From: Lonsdalea britannica
GTDB lineage: Bacteria; Pseudomonadota; Gammaproteobacteria; Enterobacterales; Enterobacteriaceae
NCBI RefSeq assembly: GCF_002111595.1
Contig: NZ_LUTN01000002.1
Span: forward strand, 186,001 to 250,000
Length of the DNA: 64,000 bases
Reading direction: 5' to 3'
The notes under the pieces are model-generated. The model did not search any database, was not told the DNA's origin, and saw only the letters and a list, made by a program, of their open reading frames with translations. Both the position numbers and the translations under genes were made by a program. Shown here piece after piece: positions 10,107 to 22,933 of the stretch (within the stretch, counting starts at the first letter, position 1; every line of letters starts with the position of its first letter).

Positions 10107-12035
10107 ATGCCTGTTATTACGCTTCCCGACGGTAGCCAGCGTCACTATGACCACGCCGTCTCTCCTCTTGATGTCGCCTTGGATATCGGTCCGGGTCTGG
10201 CCAAAGCGTGTATCGCTGGTCGGGTCAATGGTGAACTGACTGATGCAACGGATCTGATTGAATCTGATGCGCAACTGGCGATCATCACGGCAAAGGATGA
10301 AGCGGGTCTTGAAATTATTCGACACTCCTGCGCTCATTTGCTGGGTCATGCGATTAAACAGCTTTGGCCAGACACCAAAATGGCTATCGGTCCGGTGATT
10401 GATAACGGTTTCTACTACGATGTCGATCTGGATCACACGCTGACGCAGGAAGATGTGGAACTGCTCGAAAAGCGGATGCATGAGCTGTCCAATAAAGACT
10501 ACGACGTTATCAAGAAGACTGCGAGCTGGCAGGAAGCGCGCGATACTTTCGTCTCTCGCGGCGAAATTTATAAAGTCGCTATTCTGGATGAAAACATCAG
10601 CCATGACGATCGTCCCGGCCTATATCATCATGAAGAGTATGTTGATATGTGTCGTGGTCCGCACGTTCCTAACATGCGTTTCTGTCACCATTTCAAACTG
10701 CAGAAAACCTCTGGGGCGTATTGGCGCGGCGACAGCAGCAATAAAATGCTGCAGCGTATTTACGGTACTGCCTGGGCAGACAAAAAGCAGCTGAATGCTT
10801 ATCTGCAACGGTTGGAAGAAGCCGCCAAGCGTGACCACCGTAAGATCGGTAAGCAGCTCGACCTGTATCATATGCAGGAAGAGGCGCCGGGTATGGTGTT
10901 CTGGCATAACGACGGCTGGACAGTTTTCCGTGAACTGGAAGCGTTTGTGCGTCTTAAGCTGAAAGAGTATCAGTATCAGGAAGTTAAAGGTCCGTTCATG
11001 ATGGACCGTGTGCTGTGGGAAAAAACCGGGCACTGGGACAACTACAAAGACGCGATGTTTACCACCTCGTCTGAAAACCGTGAATACTGCATCAAGCCGA
11101 TGAACTGCCCAGGTCATGTACAGATCTTCAATCAGGGATTGAAATCTTACCGCGACCTGCCGCTGCGTATGGCCGAGTTCGGTAGCTGCCATCGTAACGA
11201 GCCTTCGGGATCTCTGCATGGCCTGATGCGCGTACGCGGATTTACTCAGGATGATGCTCATATCTTCTGTACGGAAGATCAGGTTCGCTCTGAAGTAAAT
11301 AACTGTATTAAAATGGTTTATGACACGTACAGCACTTTCGGTTTTGAAAAAATCGAGGTGAAGCTGTCAACCCGTCCGGAAAAACGCATCGGCTCTGATG
11401 AGACATGGACCCGTGCGGAAGAAGATCTGGCGGCGGCGCTGGCTGAAAATGAAATTCCATTCGAATATCAGCCGGGAGAAGGGGCCTTCTATGGTCCGAA
11501 AATCGAGTTTACTTTACATGACTGCCTGGATCGTGCGTGGCAGTGTGGTACTGTACAGCTCGACTTTTCATTGCCGAACCGTCTAAGTGCGTCTTACGTT
11601 GGCGAAAACAACGAACGTCAGGTCCCGGTAATGATTCACCGGGCTATACTGGGCTCAATGGAGCGCTTTATCGGTATTCTTACCGAAGAGTTTGCGGGAT
11701 TCTTCCCGACCTGGTTAGCTCCGGTACAGGTGGTGATTATGAATATCACCGATAGTCAGTCTGATTATGTCAGCGAATTGACCCAAAAATTGCAAGAAGC
11801 GGGCATTCGCGTCAAAGCAGACTTGAGAAATGAGAAGATTGGCTTTAAAATCCGCGAGCACACATTGCGGCGTGTTCCCTATATGCTGGTCTGTGGCGAT
11901 AAAGAAGTGGAAGCAGGTAAAGTTGCTGTCCGCACACGCCGCGGCAAAGATTTGGGGAGTCTGGATGTCAGCGAAGTTATCAGTAAGCTGCAACAAGAGA
12001 TTCGCAGCCGTAGTCTTCATCAATTGGAGGAATAA
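10107..12035 (+). CDS. thrS: Threonyl-tRNA synthetase
   Basis: This class II synthetase charges tRNA-Thr. Its 642 residues equal the E. coli length. An N-terminal TGS domain (about 1-61) and the editing domain ([11 protein letters not shown], with CRGPHV) precede the catalytic core. The three zinc ligands are visible as Cys in MNCPGH, His in TQDDAHIF and His in [11 protein letters not shown]. An anticodon-binding domain ends the protein. The start at 10107 ([10 protein letters not shown]) follows AAGGGA. It heads the thrS-infC-rpmI-rplT cluster and is probably autoregulated through the leader described separately. Confidence 0.98.
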   Translation: MPVITLPDGSQRHYDHAVSPLDVALDIGPGLAKACIAGRVNGELTDATDLIESDAQLAIITAKDEAGLEIIRHSCAHLLGHAIKQLWPDTKMAIGPVIDNGFYYDVDLDHTLTQEDVELLEKRMHELSNKDYDVIKKTASWQEARDTFVSRGEIYKVAILDENISHDDRPGLYHHEEYVDMCRGPHVPNMRFCHHFKLQKTSGAYWRGDSSNKMLQRIYGTAWADKKQLNAYLQRLEEAAKRDHRKIGKQLDLYHMQEEAPGMVFWHNDGWTVFRELEAFVRLKLKEYQYQEVKGPFMMDRVLWEKTGHWDNYKDAMFTTSSENREYCIKPMNCPGHVQIFNQGLKSYRDLPLRMAEFGSCHRNEPSGSLHGLMRVRGFTQDDAHIFCTEDQVRSEVNNCIKMVYDTYSTFGFEKIEVKLSTRPEKRIGSDETWTRAEEDLAAALAENEIPFEYQPGEGAFYGPKIEFTLHDCLDRAWQCGTVQLDFSLPNRLSASYVGENNERQVPVMIHRAILGSMERFIGILTEEFAGFFPTWLAPVQVVIMNITDSQSDYVSELTQKLQEAGIRVKADLRNEKIGFKIREHTLRRVPYMLVCGDKEVEAGKVAVRTRRGKDLGSLDVSEVISKLQQEIRSRSLHQLEE

Positions 12036-12581
<546 letters not shown>

Positions 12582-12656
12582 GGCATTCAAGTAATCGAAT
12601 CCGCGTTATGCTCGCGTAGCGCGGTTTCGTTCGCCTTATCTGATTCGTTTTATTAA

Positions 12657-12875
<219 letters not shown>

Positions 12876-12897
12876 GTTACCTTTTCATTCAGAATAA

Positions 12898-13272
<375 letters not shown>

Positions 13273-13282
13273 GCCGGTTAGA

Positions 13283-13306
13283 AGAGGGAGCTTGCTCCCT
13301 CTTTTG
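13283..13306 (+). terminator. Terminator after rplT
   Basis: AGAGGGAG-CTTG-CTCCCTCT followed by TTTT, 10 bases after the rplT stop. It probably ends or reduces transcription before the pheM leader. Confidence 0.85.
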
Positions 13307-13409
13307 ATTTTTAGCTCGTAAGATGCGTCAATCATTCGTCATAAACACTGAAATGTTTGATTGCAGCGCTTAACCCCACAGACATCAATAACGACAAGGT
13401 AACGCAAGT

Positions 13410-13454
13410 ATGAAAACTGCTATTTTCCGTTTCTTTTTTTACTTTAGCGCCTGA
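13410..13454 (+). CDS. pheM: PheST operon leader peptide PheM
   Basis: A 14-residue ORF reads [14 protein letters not shown], with five phenylalanines, of which four lie in the run FRFFFYF. It closely resembles the E. coli leader peptide [14 protein letters not shown]. It has an AAGG site upstream and is followed by the attenuator hairpin about 50 bases later. Ribosome stalling at Phe codons when charged tRNA-Phe is low would favour an antiterminator and pheST expression. Confidence 0.92.
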   Translation: [14 protein letters not shown]

Positions 13455-13501
13455 ACTCAGGAGGCTTTGCGCGTAAGAAAAGAAACGAAAAGTAGCGCTT
13501 A

Positions 13502-14618
<1,117 letters not shown>

Positions 14619-14633
14619 GGCAGGAATAGCATT

Positions 14634-17021
14634 ATGAAATTCAGTGAACTCTGGTTACGGGAATGGGTTAACCCAGCTATCAGCAGCGAAGCCTTATCTG
14701 AACAAATCACGATGGCCGGTTTGGAAGTGGATGGCGTAGAGCCAGCCGCCGGTGCGTTTAACGGTGTGTTTGTAGGTGAAGTGGTAGAGTGCGGCCAGCA
14801 TCCTAATGCCGACAAATTGCGCGTCACCAAAGTGAATGTCGGTGGCGAACGTCTGCTGGATATCGTCTGTGGCGCGCCTAACTGCCGTAAAGGCTTGAAG
14901 GTGGCCGTTGCGACCATCGGCGCGGTATTGCCGGGCGATTTCAAGATCAAAGCCGCCAAACTCCGCGGTGAACCGTCCGAAGGGATGCTGTGCTCATTCT
15001 CCGAGTTGGGGATTGCCGATGACCATAACGGAATTCTGGAACTGCCTGCCGATGCGCCGATTGGAACCGACCTGCGTGAATACCTGAAGCTGGATGACAA
15101 CATCATCGAGATCAGTGTTACGCCTAACCGTGCCGACTGCCTGAGCCTGCAGGGCGTCGCTCGTGATGTCGCCGTGTTGAATGGCGTTGCCTTCACTACT
15201 CCGGAAATCACGCCCGTCGAACCGACGATCACCGATACGTTCCCCATCAACGTGGATGCCGCAGAGGCTTGTCCTCGCTATCTCGGCCGCGTGGTGAAGG
15301 GGATTAATGTCAAAGCGACGACTCCGCTGTGGATGCGTGAAAAATTGCGTCGTTGTGGGATCCGTTCTATCGATCCGGTTGTCGATGTCACTAACTACGT
15401 TCTGTTGGAACTCGGCCAGCCGATGCACGCCTTCGATCTCGGTCGCCTGGAGGGGAACATCACGGTGCGCATGGCTCAGGAAGGCGAGACGTTGCGTTTA
15501 CTGGACGGTAACGATGCGAAACTGAATGCGGAGACGCTGGTTATTGCCGACAGCAGCAAAGCGCTGGCAATGGCTGGGATTTTCGGCGGCGAACACTCCG
15601 GCGTAAACGAAGAAACGCAGGACGTTTTACTGGAATGCGCCTTCTTCAACCCGTTGGCAATCACCGGTCGCGCGCGTCGCTACGGCTTGCACACAGATGC
15701 TTCTCACCGCTACGAACGCGGTGTTGATCCAGAGCTGCAGTATCAGGCAATGGAACGCGCGACTCGTTTGCTGCTGGATATTTGCGGTGGCGAAGCCGGT
15801 CCGGTTGTTGATGTGACTCACGATAAAAACCTGCCTGTTCGCGCTACGATTGCGCTGCGTCGTGAAAAATTAGATCGCCTGATCGGCCATCATATCGCTG
15901 ACGACAAGGTGAGCGATATTCTGGAACGTCTGGGCTGTCAGGTGACACGTACGGCTGATGGCTGGCAGGCGACGGCGCCAAGCTGGCGTTTCGATATGGA
16001 AATTGAAGAAGATCTGGTCGAAGAAGTTGCTCGCATCTACGGTTACGACAATATTCCTAACGAAGCCGCACTGGCGCCGTTGAAAATGACGAGCCACCGA
16101 GAAGCTAATCTGTCGCTTAAACGTGTGAAAACCATGCTGGTGGACCACGGCTATCAGGAAGCGATCACTTACAGCTTTGTGGATCCTAAAATTCAGGCGC
16201 TGGTTCATCCAGGCGAAGAAGCGCTGATCCTGCCTAGTCCGATCTCAGTCGATATGTCGGCAATGCGCTTGTCGCTGTGGACCGGATTGCTGGGCGCAGT
16301 TGTTTATAACCAGAATCGTCAGCAGAGCCGAATCCGTATTTTTGAAAGTGGTTTGCGTTTTGTTCCCGACAGCAATGCGGAACAGGGTATCCGTCAGGAA
16401 ATGATGTTAGCGGGTGTGATCACCGGTTCCCGATTTGAAGAACATTGGGACCTGGCACGACAGCCAGTTGACTTCTATGATTTAAAAGGTGATTTTGAAT
16501 CGGTACTGGCTTTGACGGGCAAACTTTCTGCCGTTGAATTCAGAGCTGAAGCGAACGCCGCTCTGCACCCAGGTCAAAGCGCTGCAATTTATCTGGATGG
16601 ACAACGTATTGGTTTTATTGGGGTTATTCACCCAGAACTGGAACGTAAGTTGGATTTAAACGGTCGTACCGTCGTATTTGAAGTTCTCTGGGACAAAATT
16701 TCAGACCGTGTTGTGCCGGAAGCTGCTGATGTTTCCCGCTTCCCGGCGAACCGTCGTGATATCGCCGTTGTCGTCGCTGAAAACGTGCCTGCGGGAGATA
16801 TTCTGGCTGAGTGCAAGAAAGTTGGCGCAAATCAGTTAGTTGGCGTAAACTTGTTTGACGTGTACCGAGGCAAGGGCGTGGAAGACGGATATAAGAGTCT
16901 GGCTATCAGTCTGGTATTGCAGGATACCGCTCGTACACTGGCAGAAGAGGAAATTGCCGCCACAGTCGCGAAATGTGTGGCAGCACTAAAACAGCGATTC
17001 CAAGCATCCTTGAGGGATTAA
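14634..17021 (+). CDS. pheT: Phenylalanyl-tRNA synthetase beta subunit
   Basis: The 795 residues equal the E. coli length. In order, it has an OB-fold tRNA-binding domain (about 40-150), the B3/4 editing domain (about 210-360), a B5 domain (about 400-475), a catalytic-like core (about 480-690) and a C-terminal anticodon-binding domain (about 700-795). It edits mischarged Tyr-tRNA-Phe and binds the tRNA. It is 15 bases after pheS and 4 bases before ihfA, so the three are translated from one message. Confidence 0.98.
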   Translation: MKFSELWLREWVNPAISSEALSEQITMAGLEVDGVEPAAGAFNGVFVGEVVECGQHPNADKLRVTKVNVGGERLLDIVCGAPNCRKGLKVAVATIGAVLPGDFKIKAAKLRGEPSEGMLCSFSELGIADDHNGILELPADAPIGTDLREYLKLDDNIIEISVTPNRADCLSLQGVARDVAVLNGVAFTTPEITPVEPTITDTFPINVDAAEACPRYLGRVVKGINVKATTPLWMREKLRRCGIRSIDPVVDVTNYVLLELGQPMHAFDLGRLEGNITVRMAQEGETLRLLDGNDAKLNAETLVIADSSKALAMAGIFGGEHSGVNEETQDVLLECAFFNPLAITGRARRYGLHTDASHRYERGVDPELQYQAMERATRLLLDICGGEAGPVVDVTHDKNLPVRATIALRREKLDRLIGHHIADDKVSDILERLGCQVTRTADGWQATAPSWRFDMEIEEDLVEEVARIYGYDNIPNEAALAPLKMTSHREANLSLKRVKTMLVDHGYQEAITYSFVDPKIQALVHPGEEALILPSPISVDMSAMRLSLWTGLLGAVVYNQNRQQSRIRIFESGLRFVPDSNAEQGIRQEMMLAGVITGSRFEEHWDLARQPVDFYDLKGDFESVLALTGKLSAVEFRAEANAALHPGQSAAIYLDGQRIGFIGVIHPELERKLDLNGRTVVFEVLWDKISDRVVPEAADVSRFPANRRDIAVVVAENVPAGDILAECKKVGANQLVGVNLFDVYRGKGVEDGYKSLAISLVLQDTARTLAEEEIAATVAKCVAALKQRFQASLRD

Positions 17022-17025
17022 ACCT

Positions 17026-17322
17026 ATGGCGCTTACAAAAGCTGAAATGTCAGAATACCTGTTTGAAAAGCTTGGGCTGAGTAAACGGGATGCCAAAGAG
17101 CTAGTCGAGTTGTTTTTTGAAGAAGTTCGTCGCGCTTTGGAAAATGGCGAGCAAGTCAAGTTGTCAGGGTTCGGCAATTTTGACCTGCGAGACAAAAACC
17201 AACGGCCGGGACGTAACCCAAAAACAGGCGAGGATATTCCGATTACGGCGCGCCGTGTGGTCACATTCCGTCCGGGGCAGAAGTTAAAGAGTCGGGTTGA
17301 GAATGCTTCACCTAAAGACTGA
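17026..17322 (+). CDS. ihfA: Integration host factor alpha subunit
   Basis: IhfA pairs with IhfB to bend DNA at specific sites. The 98 residues (E. coli 99) contain the bacterial DNA-binding domain, with [12 protein letters not shown] and the beta-arm [14 protein letters not shown], whose Pro intercalates in DNA. It starts 4 bases after the pheT stop. The terminator follows within 20 bases. In E. coli btuC follows; here a convergent ygbA-like gene does. Confidence 0.97.
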   Translation: MALTKAEMSEYLFEKLGLSKRDAKELVELFFEEVRRALENGEQVKLSGFGNFDLRDKNQRPGRNPKTGEDIPITARRVVTFRPGQKLKSRVENASPKD

Positions 17323-17340
17323 GTAAGTTTTAAGTAAACG

Positions 17341-17365
17341 AAAAGGCCGCTTTAGCGGCCTTTTT
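17341..17365. terminator. Bidirectional terminator between ihfA and the ygbA-like gene
   Basis: AAAAGGCCGC-TTTA-GCGGCCTTTTT is a perfect hairpin with A and T runs on both sides. It serves ihfA on the plus strand. The 3' end of the convergent minus-strand gene overlaps the right arm. Confidence 0.88.
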
Positions 17366-17756
17366 CTTTTACGGCTTCCTCTGAAATATCGTCTTGTAAA
17401 TGAGGAATTTTTGTTTTGACTGGCGAAATCTCCGGTACAGGGCGGCGGTCGTCCCAAAGATGTCGGAGGGCGAGCACCGGATGATGTAGCAGCATTCGTG
17501 GCCCGGCCCAGCGCATGATAAGCTTCATCGCCTCACGTTTAGCGGGTTGATAACAGTGGATTGGACACTGCTTGCAGGCCGGTTTTTCCTCCCCGAAGTA
17601 ACACTTATTGAGACGCTTTATTGCGTAGCGAAATAGCAGTGTATAGCTGTCATCGCCGACCTGAACGGGATGAGACTTAGCATACAGTTTTATCATTTGT
17701 TCAACCGTGCGAATCTCGCGCTGAATTCGTTTACCCGGTGGAGAGCGGTGCATCAT
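17352..17756 (-). CDS. YgbA-like nitrous oxide-stimulated promoter family protein
   Basis: A 134-residue protein with the YgbA-type pattern: RRIQREI-like start, KCYFGEEKPACKQCPIHCY with four Cys, then MRWAGPRMLLHHPVLALRH. E. coli YgbA is controlled by the NO sensor NsrR and contributes to recovery from nitric oxide stress; the Cys cluster suggests metal binding. Compared with E. coli YgbA it has a longer C-terminal tail of about 25 residues and a shorter middle Cys region. The last codons overlap the ihfA terminator. No NsrR site could be recognised with confidence upstream. Confidence 0.75.
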   Translation of the reverse strand: MMHRSPPGKRIQREIRTVEQMIKLYAKSHPVQVGDDSYTLLFRYAIKRLNKCYFGEEKPACKQCPIHCYQPAKREAMKLIMRWAGPRMLLHHPVLALRHLWDDRRPVPEISPVKTKIPHLQDDISEEAVKEKGR

Positions 17757-17835
17757 TGTGTCTCACATTAGAGCGTTTGACTCATAGTGTAGATGGAATT
17801 GCCAGATCGGGAACCGGAGGTACGCGCAGAAAAGA

Positions 17836-17862
17836 AAACGGCAGCCAGGCTGCCGTTAATAT
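17836..17862 (-). terminator. Terminator after nadE
   Basis: On the minus strand AACGGCAGCC-TGGCTGCCGTT is followed by TTCTTTTC, about 40 bases after the nadE stop. Confidence 0.75.
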
Positions 17863-17903
17863 TTGAGAGAGGACGCTAATGACAATGCGGGATAAAGTGT
17901 CGA

Positions 17904-18727
17904 TTATTTCCAAAAATCGTCGAAAACGGTAATCGGCGGACGGCGCTTATGCTCCGTTTTGCGGTACCACTCCTCGATGATCGCCGCGTCGCGCTGATCG
18001 ATATTTTTATCTTCCAGATAATCGTCGATATTCTCGTAGGTGACGCCCAAAGCCACTTCATCCGGCAATGCAGGACGATCTTCTTCCAAGTCGGCGGTCG
18101 GTGCTTTGGTATAGAGATGAGAAGGGCAGCCCAGAAGTTTCAGCAGCGCTTTACCCTGACGCTTGTTCAAGCGGAAAATCGGGTTGATATCGGTACCGCC
18201 ATCGCCGTATTTAGTGAAAAAGCCCGTGACCGCTTCTGCCGCATGGTCCGTACCAACGACCAGCCCTGCATTCATTCCCGCGATGCTGTATTGCGCTTTC
18301 ATACGCTCACGCGCTTTCTCGTTTCCCTTCACGAAATCAGACAGCTCTATGCCAAGTTCACGAAGCGTCGCTTCGCTGGCATCGACGGCGGGTTTGATAT
18401 TGACAGTTAATACACGGTCCGGCTGGATAAACGCGATCGCATCCTGCAGTCCTGCTCGTCGGCCTGGACGCCATAGGGCAGGCGGACGGCGATGAACTGA
18501 TAGGCTGAGTTGCCGGTTTCTGTACGCAGTTCATTGATGGCCGTTTGGCAAATTTTGCCTGTCAGCGTGGAATCCTGGCCGCCGCTGATGCCGAGCACCA
18601 GACTTTTGACGAAAGGATGCGCCTTAAGATAATTCTTCAAAAAATCAACGCTAACACGGACTTCCTGCGCGGGATCGATCGTGTTTTTGACGCCGAGTGC
18701 CTGAATGATGCTCTGCTGTAATGACAT
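17904..18727 (-). pseudogene. nadE: NAD synthetase, interrupted by one frameshift
   Basis: NadE makes NAD from deamido-NAD, ammonia and ATP, the last step of the pathway. The N-terminal piece carries the PP-loop [11 protein letters not shown]. The C-terminal piece starts around [13 protein letters not shown] and ends at DDFWK. The break is at codon 94 (near 18446 on the plus strand): TGCCAG appears as TGCAG, so one base is lost from a pair. With it restored the product is 274 residues (E. coli 275) and every family block is in place. NAD synthesis is essential, so a real knock-out is unlikely. Confidence 0.93.
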
Positions 18728-18948
18728 TTCGCCTCTCCTGAACCTATTGATACGGCAGCATAATTAGAACGATTGTCTCAGTTTAACGTGACTTCCCGTG
18801 GAGTAAAAGAACAAGTGCGCAGGATAGGACTGCGCTTGGTAGCCTATTTTCTTACCCATAATCAGTTCATTAAAGCATTGAGGTCGGGTTGATAAACCGC
18901 CTCTTGCCATCTAGCCTTAAGCTAACTAATACCAAAAGAGGTAATGCA

Positions 18949-19278
18949 ATGAACAAGAATCGATTATTAATGTGTATTGCTGCAGGGCTGGTGCTCCTTT
19001 CTGGTTGTACGGCGTATGACCGTGCGGAGAATTACTTTACCAAGCCGGTGGTAAAAGACGTCAAAAAAGGGATGACCAAACAGCAGGTCAATCAAATCGC
19101 AGGTCCAGCCTCTACCCAGGCCACGATGATTAATGCACGTGGTACCTGTAACACCTATATCCTGGGGACTAAAGATAAGAAAATACAGTACTACTTCGTG
19201 AGCTTTGATGAAACGGGCCATGTACTGAATAAAGGCTTCCAGAGCTGTCAGGAATACGATACCCATCCTCAGAGCTAA
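18949..19278 (+). CDS. osmE: Osmotically inducible lipoprotein OsmE
   Basis: The 109-residue protein (E. coli 112) begins with a lipoprotein signal ending LVLLSGC, with the lipid-bearing Cys at residue 20. The rest is a SmpA/OmlA (BamE-like) domain with VKKGMTKQQVNQIAG and a C-terminal FDETGHVLNKGFQSC. It is expected in the outer membrane, inner face. ATG 18949 is chosen for the GAGG site just upstream and family length. It is divergent from nadE, the same pairing as in E. coli. Confidence 0.94.
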   Translation: MNKNRLLMCIAAGLVLLSGCTAYDRAENYFTKPVVKDVKKGMTKQQVNQIAGPASTQATMINARGTCNTYILGTKDKKIQYYFVSFDETGHVLNKGFQSCQEYDTHPQS

Positions 19279-19293
19279 CGTTAGTCTGAGTCA

Positions 19294-19325
19294 TAAAAAA
19301 GCCGAACATCTCGTTCGGCTTTTTC
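19294..19325. terminator. Terminator shared by osmE and tcyP
   Basis: AAAAAAGCCGAAC-ATCTC-GTTCGGCTTTTT is a 12-pair hairpin with A and T runs on both flanks. It lies between the convergent osmE and tcyP and can work in both directions. Confidence 0.88.
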
Positions 19326-19349
19326 GTTTTTGAACGCGATCTATCAGAC

Positions 19350-20747
19350 TTACTGCTGCTTTAATTCCGCATCTTCCCGTGAATTGAACACCTGCTTGTC
19401 CGTTTGCTTTAGTAGCTGGCTGGTTATCGTCCCCGCGGTCATAGAGCCGCTGACGTTCAACGCGGTGCGCCCCATATCAATCAGCGGTTCGATTGAGATA
19501 AGCAATGCCACCAGTGTCACCGGGAGCCCCATCGCAGGCAGGACGATCAGCGCCGCGAAGGTTGCGCCACCGCCCACGCCAGCGACGCCGGCGGAGCTGA
19601 TGGTGACGATACCGACGAGCGTGGCGATCCAAACCGGATCGAACGGGTCAATACCAACCGTCGGTGCGACCATCACCGCCAGCATGGCAGGATATAGTCC
19701 TGCACACCCGTTCTGGCCGATGGTCGTGCCGAAAGAGGCGGCGAAACTTGCGATAGACTCGGGAATGCCCAGGCGTCGGGTTTGCGCTTCAATACTCAGC
19801 GGAATCGTGGCTGCGCTGGAGCGACTGGTGAAGGCAAAGGACAGTACCGGGCCGACTTTACGGAAGAAGCGAGCCGGGTTAACGCCAGTCAGTGAGAGCA
19901 GCAGGGCATGGACAACAAACATGATGGCCAGCCCCAGATAAGAGGCAACCACAAAGCTACCGAGCTTAATGATGTCCTGTAAGTTTGAACTGGCCACCAT
20001 CTTAGTCATCAGCGCGAGGACACCGTATGGCGTCAGACGCATCACCAACCGCACCAGTTTCATTACCCACGCCTGAAGCGTATCAATGGCGATCAAAACC
20101 CGTTGGCCTTTTTCAGCGTCATCCTTCAGTAGTTGGAGCGCGGCGACACCCAGAAAAGCGGCGAAGATGACCACGCTGATGATGGCTGTCGGACTGGCGC
20201 CGGTGAGATCGGCGAACGGGTTTTTGGGGAGAAGCGACAGGATTAACTTCGGCACCGAAAGATCGGCGACTTTACCTGCATAGTTGCTTTCAATCGCTGA
20301 CAACCGGGCCGTTTCCTGAGCCCCTTGTACGAGCCCCGAGGCGTTAAGCCCGAACAGATGAGTGACGAAGACGCCGACTAGTGCGGCAATTAACGTCGTG
20401 AAAAGCAGCGTACCGATGGTCAGCAAGCTGATTTTTCCCAGCGACGAGGCATTGTGCAACTTGGCGACCGAACTGAGAATAGATACAAAGACCAGCGGCA
20501 TCACAACCATCTGCAGCAGCTGGACATAACCATTGCCGACGATATTGAACCAGGCAATTGACTGTGCAACGACCGGCGCGTTGCTACCGTAGATTAGGTG
20601 CAGCCCCAAACCTAATACGACGCCGATCACCAGACCCAGCAGGACTTTCTTCGCCAGACTCCAGCGTGCATTGCCGCAGTAACTTAGCGCGATCAGCAGT
20701 AGGGCGAAAACGATAATATTCAGTATGAGCGGAAAATTCATCTCCAC
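19350..20747 (-). CDS. tcyP: L-cystine:cation symporter TcyP
   Basis: This 465-residue inner-membrane protein of the dicarboxylate/amino acid:cation symporter family has about ten hydrophobic segments. The hallmark hairpin [14 protein letters not shown] and the later block [13 protein letters not shown] are present, and [23 protein letters not shown] marks the second re-entrant loop. E. coli TcyP (YdjN) imports cystine and S-sulfocysteine and belongs to the CysB regulon. It stands alone between osmE and ydjM, as in the E. coli neighbourhood. Confidence 0.93.
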   Translation of the reverse strand: MEMNFPLILNIIVFALLLIALSYCGNARWSLAKKVLLGLVIGVVLGLGLHLIYGSNAPVVAQSIAWFNIVGNGYVQLLQMVVMPLVFVSILSSVAKLHNASSLGKISLLTIGTLLFTTLIAALVGVFVTHLFGLNASGLVQGAQETARLSAIESNYAGKVADLSVPKLILSLLPKNPFADLTGASPTAIISVVIFAAFLGVAALQLLKDDAEKGQRVLIAIDTLQAWVMKLVRLVMRLTPYGVLALMTKMVASSNLQDIIKLGSFVVASYLGLAIMFVVHALLLSLTGVNPARFFRKVGPVLSFAFTSRSSAATIPLSIEAQTRRLGIPESIASFAASFGTTIGQNGCAGLYPAMLAVMVAPTVGIDPFDPVWIATLVGIVTISSAGVAGVGGGATFAALIVLPAMGLPVTLVALLISIEPLIDMGRTALNVSGSMTAGTITSQLLKQTDKQVFNSREDAELKQQ

Positions 20748-20856
20748 TTCTCCCTCGTTGGTTATCTTTTATCTTGCTCCCCAGCGTGGGGAGGCAGGCG
20801 CGCTAGAATAGCAGGTCTTATCGGTAGGTGTTACCGGGAAACAGGGCAGGTTGCAC

Positions 20857-21459
20857 CTAAAAACGCAGCAGGGTGCTACGTTGCGGCGTGAGTAATTGGT
20901 GGAGTTGCAAATTGAGGCCCTGAAGCCATTTCGTCGGCTGCGGGTAGTTCCAACTCTCCAACGACCGTTGAGGCTGCCACAACGACAAGATAATGAGGCC
21001 CGAACACAGCATTCGCTCAAGCTGATTACCTTTTTGGCTTTGTAATATAGGGAAGCGAAATCGCCAGCGACACGGCCACAATAGCGGCACGCCCGCGGAG
21101 GTTAGCATATCGGCCACGATATGACTGAGGTAGCCCACGATCATGGCGTGATAGACGTCGCCCGGAATGGGCCAATTTGTGGGAAGCTGAGTGTGGATAA
21201 AATACAGCCCGGCGATAATCGCCAACAGGCTATGGGTAAAGCCGCGATGTCCACACAGGCGCGCCACCGGAATGGATATCCACTTTAAGCGTTGGCCGAG
21301 TACCGACTTGGGATGGTCGATATCAGGCAGCAAGGACGTCAACATGGCCGCAGGAATGATGTGCCACCAGTCTCCGGCCGCAAGCGCGGGAGAAAGCTCT
21401 GCTTTTTTGGCGAATATGGCGCTGGCAACAGCGAATAGAAGGTGGCCTTCGGCGGTCAT
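20857..21459 (-). CDS. ydjM: SOS-induced inner-membrane protein YdjM
   Basis: The 200-residue protein belongs to the DUF457 (YdjM) membrane-bound metal-dependent hydrolase group. It has conserved polar motifs (LLPDIDHP, GHRGFTHS, YLSHIVADMLTSAG) that supply His/Asp metal ligands, set between hydrophobic segments. Its biochemical activity is not established. A LexA box lies 17 bases before the ATG, as expected for this SOS gene. The C-terminal 60 residues are less conserved. Confidence 0.88.
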   Translation of the reverse strand: MTAEGHLLFAVASAIFAKKAELSPALAAGDWWHIIPAAMLTSLLPDIDHPKSVLGQRLKWISIPVARLCGHRGFTHSLLAIIAGLYFIHTQLPTNWPIPGDVYHAMIVGYLSHIVADMLTSAGVPLLWPCRWRFRFPILQSQKGNQLERMLCSGLIILSLWQPQRSLESWNYPQPTKWLQGLNLQLHQLLTPQRSTLLRF

Positions 21460-21475
21460 GCGATATCTCAGGAGG

Positions 21476-21493
21476 CTGTCATTTTATACAGTA
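21476..21493 (-). promoter_or_regulatory. LexA operator of ydjM
   Basis: On the minus strand the site reads TACTGTATAAAATGACAG, matching the LexA consensus TACTGTATATATATACAGTA, with CTG-N10-CAG intact. It sits directly before ydjM, which is a LexA target in E. coli. Confidence 0.85.
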
Positions 21494-21673
21494 TAAAATA
21501 ATGTGAGGAGAGGTGAAAGACGTGACGGCGTAACTCTTTGTGACAGCGAGCCCTGTTAACCGGTGTATTCAAGCAGATTTAGTGAGGCTGATGTGGCAAG
21601 CATGAGGCGAAAAGGGACGTCGAAGTGACAAGAACGAAATATCCCCGTGGCGAGATCCACGGGGAAGAGACGA

Positions 21674-22696
21674 TTACAACGCCATATCGACGACGATACG
21701 GCCTTCGATCTTGCCAGCATGCATACGTGCGAAAATGTCGTTGATATTTTCCAGCGGTTCAACGGCGATATTCGCTTTTACTTTGCCTTTGCTGGCGAAG
21801 TCCAGTGACTCCTGCAGATCTTTACGCGTTCCCACGATGGAACCCCGCACGGTGATGCCATCCAGCACCATGTCGAAGATCGACAGGTCGAATTTGCCCG
21901 GCGGCAGACCGTTCAGCGCGATGGTGCCGCCGCGGCGGGCCATACCGATAGCCTGTTCGAACGCCTTCGGAGAGACGGCGGTGACGAGCACGCCATGCGC
22001 ACCGCCGATTTCTTTTTTCAGATACGCCACCGGGTCGGTGCTTTTGGCATTGACGGTGACGGTCGCGCCAAGACGTTTGGCGAACGCCAGTTTGCTGTCG
22101 TCGATATCGACAGCGGCAACATTCAGGCCCATCGCCTTGGCATACTGAACCGCCAGATGGCCCAGACCGCCGATACCGGAAATGACGACCCAGTCGCCCG
22201 GTTTGGTATCGGTCATTTTCAGACCTTTATAAACCGTTACACCTGCGCAGAGGATCGGGGCGATTTCATTAAACTCGACGTCGTCCGGCAGGATACCCAC
22301 GTAGTTGGCATCGGCCAGGCAGTATTCGGCGAAGCTGCCGTTAACGGAATAGCCGGAGTTCTGCTGTTTTTCACACAGTGTTTCCCAGCCGTCCAGACAG
22401 TAATCACAGTGTCCACAGGCGGAATACAGCCAGGGAACGCCCACGCGGTCGCCTTCTTTCAGGTGAGTGACGCCTGCGCCGATTTTCACCACGTGTCCGA
22501 CGCCTTCATGACCCGGAATAAAGGGCGGGTTGGGCTTAACCGGCCAGTCGCCTTCTACGGCATGGAGATCGGTGTGGCATACGCCGGTTGCGGCAATTTT
22601 AACCAATATCTGACCTGGACCCACTTCCGGCACCGGCACCTGCTCGATTACCAGAGGCTGTCCAAAGGCTTTTGCGACTGCTGCTTTCATCATCAT
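21674..22696 (-). CDS. adhP: Zinc-dependent alcohol dehydrogenase AdhP
   Basis: This NAD-dependent, ethanol-preferring dehydrogenase of the medium-chain family has 340 residues. Catalytic zinc ligands are C40 (GVCHTDLH), H63 (PGHEGVG) and the Cys of ILCAGVTVY. Structural zinc is held by C94, C97, C100 and C108. The Rossmann motif is GIGGLG. Three ATGs in a row begin at 22696; I take the first, behind GGAG. The frame opens at 22744 but the extra residues have no counterpart. A CCCCGTGG hairpin (21643-21664) just after the stop may be its terminator. In E. coli adhP is not at this locus. Confidence 0.92.
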   Translation of the reverse strand: MMMKAAVAKAFGQPLVIEQVPVPEVGPGQILVKIAATGVCHTDLHAVEGDWPVKPNPPFIPGHEGVGHVVKIGAGVTHLKEGDRVGVPWLYSACGHCDYCLDGWETLCEKQQNSGYSVNGSFAEYCLADANYVGILPDDVEFNEIAPILCAGVTVYKGLKMTDTKPGDWVVISGIGGLGHLAVQYAKAMGLNVAAVDIDDSKLAFAKRLGATVTVNAKSTDPVAYLKKEIGGAHGVLVTAVSPKAFEQAIGMARRGGTIALNGLPPGKFDLSIFDMVLDGITVRGSIVGTRKDLQESLDFASKGKVKANIAVEPLENINDIFARMHAGKIEGRIVVDMAL

Positions 22697-22933
22697 GAAA
22701 CCATCTCCGTTGTATTGGTGGTATATCGATAGTAAGCGTAGCATATCGGTGAGATAAAAAATGTGAAAGAAGAAGCAAATTCATTCTCATTAACAGTTTG
22801 ATATGCTTGTTAAAACCGTTTTTGGCGACGAAGATCACGTCCCTGTTTTTTGTAAGGAAAAAACGGGTAAGTCAGTGCTGGATTTAAGCGGGATGAACGG
22901 GTGCTCCAGACGCACGGAGCACCGCGATGTGGT

